DNA from: Obelidium mucronatum
Lineage: Eukaryota; Chytridiomycota; Chytridiomycetes; Chytridiales; Chytriomycetaceae
Direction: 5' to 3'
Length of the DNA stretch: 64,000 bases
Assembly: GCA_025765595.1 (NCBI GenBank)
Contig: JAIVFH010000088.1
Coordinates: 81,944-145,943, forward strand
Both the position numbers and the translations under genes were made by a program. Below are positions 12,494 through 21,457 of this stretch, in pieces. Positions within the stretch are counted from its first letter, which is position 1, and each line of letters opens with the position of its first letter. The notes below the pieces were generated by a model. It searched no databases and was not told the origin of the DNA. It saw only the letters and a list, made by a program, of their open reading frames with translations.

Positions 12494-12566
12494 TGACTCC
12501 TTGGCGCAACGGTAGCGCGTTCGTCTCCAAAGCGAAAGGTTGCGCGTTCAAATCGCGTAGGGGTCA
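12494..12566 (+). tRNA. tRNA-Trp (CCA)
   Basis: A 73-nt cloverleaf with acceptor TGACTCC pairing with GGGGTCA, one G-T wobble included. The anticodon loop is CTCCAAA, giving CCA. The T loop is TTCAAAT. There is no intron and no encoded CCA tail. Confidence 0.9.
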
Positions 12567-12792
12567 CAATCCAAGTCGCATTCCCTTGTATTTTTTTCAC
12601 CCATTACACGTCAACAGTGAATAGCCACAATGCATTCCTGACTTCATTTTGTCTCTCTCTTGCCAACCACTCAATCGCATATATGAAATATTTACGTACT
12701 CCCTTTATTTTATAGACACAAGGAAGTGGGACGCATAAAAGAACAAAAGAATATTCAAGTCAGGTACTAATCCATGCAGCTGGCTTAGAGAC

Positions 12793-12838
12793 TGGATTCA
12801 AGGGTATTCCAGTTACAATCTACGGAAACTGTCTCTAA
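12793..12838 (+). pseudogene. Relic of the Cys-rich secreted protein 3' end
   Basis: This short stretch matches the last codons of the secreted Cys-rich gene pair at 18.8-20.1 kb: ggattcaag, then a near match to attccagtt, then ggaaactgtctctaa with the stop. The middle (the AGNNYGG part) is missing and the Cys codon after ggattcaag is changed. No open upstream frame accompanies it, so it looks like a decayed third copy with an internal deletion. Confidence 0.6.
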
Positions 12839-12972
12839 GAGGCAATATTCTTTTAAGTGGTCATTGTGTGTCTATCGCATAAAATATCAGATTATGTGTA
12901 ATATGTTGAAAACTGGGTCAATGAAATTCTAAATTGCGACTGTGCTTATGAAATTCTAAAACGTACAAGGGT

Positions 12973-13046
12973 CGACAACGGCAGGATTTGAACCTGCGCT
13001 CCCAGAGGGAAGTAGATTTCTAGTCTAACCGCTCGGCCACGTTGTC
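12973..13046 (-). tRNA. tRNA-Ser (AGA), shortened D arm
   Basis: Acceptor GACAACG pairs perfectly with CGTTGTC. The anticodon loop is CTAGAAA (AGA). A long variable arm and a T arm with GGTTCAAATCC (box B) are present. Box A (TGGCCGAGCGG) is intact, but the D arm runs straight from GCCGAGCGG into the anticodon stem TTAGA. The usual GGC strand that closes the D stem is missing, leaving 74 nt where about 82 is normal for this class. The 27-43 pair is also mismatched. It is either a variant gene or a recent pseudogene. Confidence 0.7.
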
Positions 13047-14992
13047 TTCGGCTTCTTCAAATTAATTAATTAAGGATAGAGAATGTGTAGAGTCCCTGGA
13101 GAAAGGGTCTCCACTTCTGTTTTGTAATGGATGTGGTCCACTGACATGCATTGTTCCTCTGTATCATTCAATTCTGTTATTGGCCCTTGTTGTACAGTGG
13201 ACAAATTTTCCAAAATGCAAAATGTTTCAAAGCAATTATTAGAATCTGTAAGTGTGTGAAGTATGGCCTATGATGATTTTGGAAACAGCCCTGAGGCAGG
13301 GCTATGTCCTTCTCATGATATCTCAGGTTGTCATATCTTTTGACAATTAATGTAACCCAGGACAACTGTCAAAAAGAGTTCTTGAGAACCACTTCAGTTT
13401 GCAATGAAGGCATTGAGAAACTGGACTCAACCATCTTTTGAGAGGAGGCTACTCTTCCTACTATTTTTGAGCATACCAATCAGAAAATGCTGCATTCCAT
13501 ATCAGCCCAAAACCACCTTCTCAAAATTTTGTTCCAATGTCTACCTTCTTGTAGCCCATGAAACCTGACTGATTGGACTTAAGGCTAAACAGGATTCCAT
13601 TTTGTCATTCAAGCATTCATCACTAACAACTTTTTTATTTTTATTTAGCTTGGTCTGGGAACTTACTTCTTATCTGATGCTGCTGAAAATGACATATAAC
13701 ATACTGAATAAATGTTTATTGATGACAGTGCAATGAACATGGGCTCTCAGTTGATTGTCAAACTCATATCACTTGACATCCTGAAAAAACTTAAATCCTT
13801 CACCCTGGACAGTGCATCAAACAATAATATGTTTGTTTCTTCTTTCACGGTAGTGTAGTTATTAAAACATGGAGAAATAATCCCAAATACTCCAACTGGT
13901 TTCGCCAACGACACGTTGGGGTTTTTTTTGGAAGAAAATGTTTAATCACTCACGTTTTGAAACGTGAGTTTCTACAACCTTAATTCTGAGGAGACCAGAA
14001 ATCCTGGGCATTTTGTTGCAATCTGACCCCACCCTCAACAGAGTCTGACTGGCACCTACCTGACATGTTCGAAACTTCATCACATGTATTTATAACATAT
14101 CTTTAGTGGAGATGGCGGTGACAACTTTGACTATGACAGCAAAGATGAAACAAATGATACTGCCGACACGCAAGCCGACACTGCTGACAATCTTCAGGAT
14201 CAAACATGTGAAAAGGTAAAGTAAAGGTTTTAATGTTTCAGCGTTCTAATCCTTTATTTATGGATCAATCCTGGATTGCTTGAGACTATCAAAACATTAG
14301 CTGGAGCTATTGGAGGTGGCTCACAGGAAGTTCAGGACATTGTCCCAGCATCATTGTCCTCAAAGACCTCTGTAATACCAAATGACACACATCTTCTTTT
14401 TAAGAAAGTGAATTATTTTTGCTCACATGTGTGGTTTGATTATTTGTCATTTCCCTTCTGGTTTCAAGAAGTTGCACACATGCTTGCAAACTACCCCACG
14501 CCGCAAGCCAAATTGGAGTAAGTGTGAAATGCAAAGAAACATCCCATTCATCATAATTTTTCAATCTGTGAAACTTTGGTGGAACTCCTGTTCTGAAAGG
14601 CCAGAACCACTTTTTTGCGTTTGGGACCCTCTGAATGCAATTTTATGGGACGTTAAGCCGCAATCCCGTCCCAAGTACTGCGCCGCTTTCCAGTCACACC
14701 AGCACATGTCATTCAAACTTGGAGATTTTCTTGTCTTTGAGCAGATGAAGAAGTTTCTCATACCGTTTTACACTGCAACTGTCTGTCTGTCAAAAAGGAT
14801 CAACCCATTGTCCAACTAGAAATTCCACTCTCAACAATTCTGACTCTATTCCTCAATACCTGAAACAAGGAGCCCCCAATGCCTGGGAAAAATCGCAAAA
14901 ACACAAGGACATTGTTTTCTGCAATGTATATTTAGTTGTTGTTAGGAAGATGAGAAAAAACGTATTTATTCATTTCTTTAAAAGTTGTTAAT
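13047..14992. other. Gene-poor stretch, no supported gene
   Basis: About 1.9 kb of AT-rich sequence with only short frames. A segment near 14106-14216 reads as an acidic Asp/Thr-rich peptide (DYDSKDETNDTADTQADTAD), and 14276-14521 is an 81-codon frame (SGLETIKTLAG-like). Neither can be tied to a known family. They could be exons of a decayed mobile element. Confidence 0.4.
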
Positions 14993-16325
14993 AGAGGTCG
15001 GCAGATATTGCTGGTTTTCAAAGTTTTGGAGTGTTTTGATTGAAAACACCTGTTTTCGGTGGTTTTGGGATTTCTCGGCAGATATACAATTTGAAAACAG
15101 CCAAAACATCGAAAACAAACTGAAAACCATCCAAACCTCAAAACTTCTGAAAACTCGGTCCTTTTTGTGTGAGGACAGGAAAACGTGGGTGGAGGCACGT
15201 TTTCGGATGTGTTTTCGCTAAAAATAAAGATAAAAACAGTCTTCCCACAACAATCATGGCCCACCCACCAGAGCTACTTGCCCTCATGCATACACTCCTT
15301 ATGGAGTATGATGATTCTGCAACAGTCAGCACCTGGTGGCCAAATCTTCCGCAGTTCTTCACTCCCGCTGTCACATGGCTCTCAGACCTTGGCTACAGTC
15401 CTGATGTTTCCGCAGTACGTGGCAAAGCTTTCGAAAATCTCACAAATGGAGAGCCTTGATCTTTGGCAGAGATGTGGACTCTGACCACTTCAGATGAAGA
15501 TTTCGGTTGACACAAGTGAGTGATCGCAACCTTGCTCACATCCGCGTTGACCTTGACAAACATGTCAGAACACCTAGAAAGCTTCAAGCACCAGCACAGC
15601 TTGTTCTGTCAGTTTCTTTCCAGTTTTCGGCAGCATCTTTTATTTTAAACTTGGTTTTCAAAACCACTATTGTTTGTTTTTTTCGAAATTGGATTTTTAC
15701 GAAATGAGAAATCCTTGACCAACTTACCCGCGCAGCTGGCTGATGGACATTAGGGGCGTTGTCGAGAACCACCACGGTGGTAAAGGCATATTTTTTTTAC
15801 ATGTACTATTTCATGGGGTTGAAGCCAGCACAATTGGCGCGTATGTTCTCCAAGTCCAAGTCAGAGTTGACATGGATCGGAAGCGACGATGCTCTTGGGC
15901 GACACTTTTTTATTTGACAGTCACACAGAATAAAAGTTAACATTGGCTGTTGTTTCGTTTACTTTGCATTGTTTCCCTGATCGTTTCCAGTATAACGTAC
16001 TGCCACTAACACCATGATCTATGTGCCGTTGATTGGAGCCGGCGCTCAACTGGACGGAGTGCAGTTTGCATATCAGTTAACTCTGTATATTGCTGGTTGC
16101 TGTTGCACTCCGGGCAGCTAATTGTAGGTCGGTTGGTTGGCTGCTGCGATGTGATTGGTCGACGCATCTTTTCATCTCCATTTTTTGCGCGTTCTTTTTT
16201 TGCGCAAAGTCCAGTTTGGGATTGCGTGCGCAATAACTGCAAACAGCCCAAAACACCTGACTGCCTGTTTTCAAAGCAAAGTCAAAACCAAAACCTTGAA
16301 ACACCGGCAATATCTGCCGACCTCT
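14993..16325. mobile_element. DNA element with AGAGGTCGGC terminal inverted repeats, copy A
   Basis: The left end AGAGGTCGGCAGATATTGC (14993-15011) is mirrored perfectly at 16307-16325, and similarity continues for about 12 more bases. The flanks allow either an AAT or a TA target duplication, so the superfamily is not fixed. The interior has a plus-strand frame starting MAHPPELLALMHT at about 15256, followed by LTQVSDRNLAHIRVDLDK near 15507. The frame is interrupted by stops, so this copy is probably dead. A second copy at 43.8-44.66 kb matches the 5' two-thirds and then continues into different coding sequence after a shared tttattttaaactt, which looks like an intron end. The interior is rich in AAAAC words near both ends. 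Confidence 0.75.
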
Positions 16326-18140
16326 AATGTCATCTTTTGCAACAACAACAACATCTTGAATCGCATCCGCAGTAACAATAAAGCATCTACTGCAACTGCA
16401 AATTTGGCAGTGTGGCCTGCAATAATGGATACTTGAATTAAGTATGATTCCTCCAGAGGAATCACTCGGTAGAGTTGGTCAAAACTTGTGTCTTGATTGT
16501 CAGAGTGCGTCATTGATGGAGGGAGGCAGAACCTTCGGTGGCAGGGGTTTCTTTTGAGGAGGGAGTTTTCCAGTCAACAAGTAATGGAATTTGTCAACGC
16601 CAAGCCTGCCTAAACCGAGGGGCTGCCCGTTTGAGCCCAACAAAACCCGTTTCGAACTTGAGGCCGCCAACAAGGAGTTAATAGAAGATCCTATATAAGT
16701 AGCCGTTATCTTGCTGAATTAAACATAAATGTACAATATCAGCTGAAGATACTCCAAGTGGTCCTTTAAGTTTTTTTTGAGAGATGTCTTGTGGACTTTG
16801 ACAAGCTGCCCAGTGGCGTCACTCTCAATTGGTTGGTCGACATTGTCAGGAGTTGGTTCTCGACCGTGGACCTTTTTCAATTATGCCAGCTTGGTTCAAA
16901 GCAGCATCAAGCTCGGCAGACCATTTAAGCTTGATCGCTTTTGGCATGTGTGAATTTTGAAAACTTTGTAAATCTCACAAATTGATTTGGCTGCTGTTTT
17001 GAAACACCATTAAAAAATGATCCAACAGCCATGCACAAAAACGGAGTGATAAATCAAATTCCAACATTTACAGGGCTTAAAAGATGGCTTGTATCTTTTA
17101 TTGGCTGATCATCTGATGATGCCATAGACGCTATCTCATGGAGCAGCTCCTGGCACTTCAAACGCACAATTTTCTTTGATTATTGACGCGGAACTATGTA
17201 AACTGTGTGGGTTTTATTGAAACAGAATAGAACAAGTATCAAATCGAAAAAACCAGTAAAAAAACACCATCCAACAACTGCAGTATGACATCCTTCTCCA
17301 GCATAGCTGCAAGATACATGTCCCAGAAACGCGTTGCACAAGGATCAACAGCGTTTGATTGCCAGTTTGGTGTTTTGCATAGATGTCTGGCAAGAGCTGG
17401 CTGCTGCAAATCTTCATATATCCCTCAAAAAAGTTCATCTTTTGGCTCATTGCCCATTCCGGTTTCAGTTGGGTGGACCAATCAGATTGCTCAATTTTAC
17501 ATTGACCAATGAAATCCTTTCCTTTCACTCTGGCCAATGAAATCATTGCCAACCACTAGAGCCAATCATTTCTAATGCAGAAAATATTCAAGTTGGGCTG
17601 GACCGGCATGGTATATGAGCCCTTTATTTCACTTAAAGGTTTATGCCTCAATTGATGTGTCAATGGGAGTTTTGTGACTCCAGTGACAAACAGAGCCAAC
17701 GATCCAGCCATAGATACCCACAATATTGTCCTTAAAAAGATGGGTGCCTGGCACAAAACAGTCAACAAAAGAATGAAAGATTATCAGATTATAAAGTCTT
17801 ATGGTGGCAAGTGAGAAGAGTTTCCAAAAGTGTTCTTTGTTGTTGCTAACCTCACACAAATTAAATTACGGACCGAGCCGCTTTATTCTCTTTAACCTCT
17901 TTGTTAAAAACAAACGAACTTGAATAAATAGATCAATGTGTTTTTTTTCTCATCTTCCAGATTAAAATTGTTTGTTGTTTGTTTCTTGTGATGTTAGTAA
18001 TCTGTTGAAACCAAGATAGCCACAGGGAATCCTGCAGGGCACCCCTGAGGAATTCCAGGGGCTAAGCCTTGCTAGAAACCCTTAGGGATTACCCTCTAGT
18101 TTCCCCGAACCCCCAACGTCTCAGGGAAACTGCCACCCAA
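16326..18140. other. Repeat-like, gene-poor region
   Basis: About 1.8 kb without a supported gene. Minus-strand frames at 17214-17552 and 17641-17859 (containing IVGSVCHWSHKTPIDTSIEA) look as if they could once have coded, and may be remnants of a DNA transposon. No domain could be named. Confidence 0.35.
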
Positions 18141-18265
18141 CCCCAACACCATTCCGTTCGCACCTTAGTCTGGCTAAGAGAGGCAGCTTATGACTCTTAG
18201 GGAAAGGGGTGTTGGACGTCACTCTAGCTTACTTCTGCAGAAGCGACAAGGGTGACACAGTCACA

Positions 18266-18312
<47 letters not shown>

Positions 18313-18400
18313 CTCCACATGTTTATCCCTCTTCTCAAACATCTTCCTCCTACTTATACCTTCAGAAGTCTGAAACTATATGGAGAAAAATAAAACATTA
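18141..18400 (+). repeat. Dispersed repeat, copy 1
   Basis: Sequence around ggcagcttatgactct, agcttacttctgcagaagc and atttataccttcagaa-like words also occurs at about 35925-36095 and, inverted, at about 60425-60590. Shared order and spacing show one family of roughly 200-250 bp. No terminal repeats or coding frame are evident. This copy has acquired a CA microsatellite in its middle. Confidence 0.65.
18267..18310. repeat. (AC)n microsatellite
   Basis: 22 uninterrupted AC units lie inside the dispersed repeat. The copy at 36 kb has only short cacacgcacac at the equivalent position. Confidence 0.95.
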
Positions 18401-18462
18401 CAATTCTACAATTCTAATCTCAAATAAACTCTATACAATTATATTGTTCCACGGGGGTAGGA

Positions 18463-18534
18463 TCCGAAATCGTCTAGTGGCTAAGATTCCGCCCTCTCAC
18501 GGCGGCGACCGGGGTTCAATTCCCCGTTTCGGAG
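18463..18534 (+). tRNA. tRNA-Glu (CTC)
   Basis: Acceptor TCCGAAA pairs with TTTCGGA. The anticodon stem CCGCC/GGCGG encloses CTCTCAC, giving CTC. The T arm is CGGGGTTCAATTCCCCG. It is 72 nt long and has no intron. Confidence 0.92.
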
Positions 18535-18759
18535 AATCGTTTTCATCACTTTGGTACTGGCTTGTTGAGTAAGTGTTTGATTGTGTTTGATTCCGAAAAA
18601 GTCCAATCAATTCAAAAATCACACTTATCCAATCCAGACATAATTCCAAATTATATATGTACTCCGCCTTTTATTGAAGAATAGAAATGAATACATATGC
18701 ACAACAGGGAGTTAAAGGAATAGAGGAAGAATCCCGCATGAGCTGCTCCAGCAACAGGT

Positions 18760-19131
18760 TTAGAGACAGTTTCCATAGATAACACCGCCGTAGTTGTTTC
18801 CAGCAACTGGAATGCACTTGAATCCAATGTGGCAGATTGGGCCAGAGATCTGCACGCTGCTTGGAACAGATGGAAGAGACGCGCTCAAGACATCAGAGGA
18901 GGCATCTCCGGCACAGTATTCTCCATAGGCGGCAATTGGTCTGCAAATACCCTGCACGCCAGCCTTGGGTTGGTCGGCGAAGGAGTAGTGCCAGCAGTCA
19001 ATGGTTTCGTAACAGTCGCTCTTGGCTTTGCATGGAGAGCCTGGACGACCGCCGTCTGGGGAACAGTTGGGACCGGTGCAGGCAGCAGAGACGGTGATGG
19101 CAGCAAAGGCAAGAATGGCAGTGAATTGCAT
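18760..19131 (-). CDS. Small secreted Cys-rich protein, copy 1
   Basis: This unrecognised 123-aa protein has a clear signal peptide (MQFTAILAFAAITVSA) and ten Cys in the mature part, which suggests a disulfide-rich extracellular protein. The body starts GPNCSPDGGRPGSPCKAKSD and ends YGGVIYGNCL. It has no intron. It is head to head with a near-identical partner at 19740-20117, about 610 bp apart start to start. Coding similarity stops at the start codon (accaaagATG is shared; the regions upstream differ). A TATA-like box precedes it. Carbohydrate-related or effector roles are possible for such proteins but nothing in the sequence decides this. Confidence 0.85.
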   Translation of the reverse strand: MQFTAILAFAAITVSAACTGPNCSPDGGRPGSPCKAKSDCYETIDCWHYSFADQPKAGVQGICRPIAAYGEYCAGDASSDVLSASLPSVPSSVQISGPICHIGFKCIPVAGNNYGGVIYGNCL

Positions 19132-19182
19132 CTTTGGTTTTAGTTGGTGGTATAAGTGAATTTCTGGGAAGTGACCTGCGCC

Positions 19183-19190
19183 ATTTTATA
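19183..19190 (-). promoter_or_regulatory. TATA-like box of secreted Cys-rich gene, copy 1
   Basis: The minus strand reads TATAAAAT, 52-59 bp upstream of the start codon at 19131. The partner gene has only a weaker cataaaag at about 19679-19686, roughly 55 bp ahead of its start. Confidence 0.5.
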
Positions 19191-19739
19191 CTTTTCAGAA
19201 AAGAATTGATGATATTGATAACAAAAGTGATTAAACACGTTGTTCTGAGTGATAACGCGGGATAACGCTCACAGGCTTGAACTGGGGCTGGTTGACACGA
19301 TTGAATCAAGACACGAGACAAAACAGGGTTGAAATTGAAATGCGCATGTGCCAGAATCCAAGAAATGTATATGCCGGATGTATACTGCATTTGATGTGCA
19401 CACCAAGTCTCGTTGTTGGAATGCAAAGCCAACGGTGATCCAACCACCTGCTATACACACGAACTGTACACTGATCAACGCAAATGTCAAGATAGGGCAA
19501 ATGGGATTCAAGCCCACAACCCTTTTTTGGGGTTTTGGTCCAGCACAACCAGCCACATTCCAAGCCGAAACACTGGTATCACTCAAAGTTCTCGCAATTA
19601 TTCGATAAGCGAAATGCAGAGACCAGCCCCAGCGAAACCCTTTTTTCGCCTGTCGCACACTGGTTGATAACAAATTTCCATAAAAGGCAATTGATTCCCT
19701 GCCTTTCAATCCCATCAAACACAACTTGAATAACCAAAG

Positions 19740-20117
19740 ATGCAATTCACTGCTATTCTTGCCTTCACAGCCATCTCCGTCTCTGCTGCACCTGTCTGCA
19801 ACGGTCCCAACTGCTCCCCAGACGGTGGTCGTCCAGGCTCTCCTTGCAAAGCCAAGAGCGACTGTTACGAAACTATTGACTGTTGGCACTACTCCTTCGC
19901 CGACCAACCCAAGGCTGGCGTGCAGGGTATCTGCAGACCAATTGCCGCGTATGGAGAATACTGTGCCGGAGATGCCTCCTCTGATGTCTTGAGCGCGTCT
20001 CTTCCATCTGTTCCAAGCAGCGTGCAGATCTCTGGCCCAATCTGCCACACTGGATTCAAGTGTACCCCAGTTGCTGGAAACAACTACGGTGGTGTTATCT
20101 ATGGAAACTGCATCTAA
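19740..20117 (+). CDS. Small secreted Cys-rich protein, copy 2
   Basis: This 125-aa intronless protein begins with signal peptide MQFTAILAFTAISVSA and has ten Cys. It differs from copy 1 only in the signal peptide, a few residues just after it (VCNGPNC versus ACTGPNC), and single changes near the end (HTGFKCTPV versus HIGFKCIPV). The near identity of the central coding part, against unrelated flanks, points to recent duplication or gene conversion. Function is unknown. Confidence 0.87.
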   Translation: MQFTAILAFTAISVSAAPVCNGPNCSPDGGRPGSPCKAKSDCYETIDCWHYSFADQPKAGVQGICRPIAAYGEYCAGDASSDVLSASLPSVPSSVQISGPICHTGFKCTPVAGNNYGGVIYGNCI

Positions 20118-20234
20118 GATTCTTCCTCGGTTCTTTTAACATCCTGTTATCAACTTCGTTTCTATTGAATAAAAAATCAGAGTGCATATATGATATGATT
20201 TTAATATATATGCGCAGGATAGATTTTGTGCTGA

Positions 20235-21408
20235 TCAAGCAGCAGAATCACCCTTTTCTTCAAATCGTGAAATCCCCACAAATCGGAGGTATCGATGTCG
20301 AATCGCATACCGCTTCAACCAAACCCAAATGAAAGTCAGAAGCACGACTACGCGAACTAAATTGACACCGTTTTCCGACATAATTTGCAGAATAGCCTCG
20401 TGGTTGGTTGCGTAAAGGGTTTCATACCCAACACAAACATCCTTTTGACGAAGGGATACAGATCTATCTTGAATAGCCACAATACCGGCACCAAGAATCT
20501 ATTTAATAGTATTAAAAGAAAAGCACTGAACGCGGATATACATATAAAGGGCCGGCAGGCTTCACCTGACTTCCAACACAATTGTCCACACTTGCATCCA
20601 TCAACACAAGCGATTTCCCAAACAAACTTTGGACGTGAACCAATGAAGTAGAAAGTGATACCATGCATTGAATATTCCCTTTCGAATTAACATGAAAAGT
20701 AGCAAGAGTCGATGCGCAAGTCGCTTCATCCGAAACACGAAGTGCCATCCATTCCCTCTTGTTCGCAATACCAAAAGTTTGAACCCCAACTTTGACCACA
20801 GAGTTGGGCGCGAGACCCGTTAAATTCACAGAAATGGTGAGCGGATCTTTGGCAAAGCGGTGGCGCGATACTAGAATACTCCCAGTCACGTTTGTAAACC
20901 TTCCGAATATGGCAACACCGTCTTCCTTCACATGTGCTTTCGTAAAGTTCATTTTCTGAACGGTTTCCAACTGGTCGGGTTTCATTACATGACTCCATCC
21001 AATGACGCCATGGGCCAAATAGGAAGACTTCCACCCATCCAGAAGAACTCGGCGGCCCATCAAATATTTTGGGCTGTTTGGGTTGTATATCGAGATACTC
21101 TTGTCTTTGTTGGGTGAGTACGAGGAGCCTCCCATCTCGTACATATCCATATGATACCCAGCGAGCGCATTGCGACTAACTCGAGTCTTTTTTCCGTATT
21201 CAATAGAGCCAACAGGAATTCGGTTATTTTCGAGGAGGTACACGGCATAGTTGACATTGTCGTGAGCTTGAAACAAGGCTGCATAGCACGATACTGTCGA
21301 GTTGAATTCTTTGCAATCCAGGGTGCCGTGCGTGTCGTAGATCCAGCCATCAGGATTCCATAAGTCGGTGAACTCAATCGGAACTAGTTCGGCTCTTGTA
21401 ACATCCAT
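20235..21408 (-). CDS. Membrane-anchored protein with possible degenerate Cu/Zn-SOD-like domain
   Basis: Two exons in phase, 21408-20542 and 20498-20235 (intron 20499-20541, 43 bp), give exactly 377 codons. Residues about 150-300 follow the order of a Cu/Zn superoxide dismutase beta-barrel: VAIFGRFTNVTGSI, then ISVNLTGLAPNSVVKVGVQT, a Cys segment, FHVNSKGNI, LFGKSLVLMDASVDNC, and LGAGIVAIQD near the end. The His ligands that bind Cu and Zn in active enzymes are absent at these places, so catalysis is unlikely. N-glycosylation sequons (NST, NFT, NVT, NLT) suggest an extracytoplasmic location. A single hydrophobic helix (VVVLLTFIWVWL) followed by basic residues ends the protein. No signal peptide is visible at the chosen ATG. 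The gene lies 49 bp behind the large gene on the same strand. The SOD relation is inference. Confidence 0.6.
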
Positions 21409-21457
21409 TTTTGAAAGGGAAAATTTGCGGACTTGGTTCTGTTAATATACTATCATA

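Noticed and set aside
19269..20048. 259-codon minus-strand ORF opposite secreted protein copy 2
   Set aside because: Antisense of a gene with a convincing signal peptide and conserved Cys; the antisense frame is open only because of codon composition, and its similarity to 18829-19143 plus follows from the duplication.
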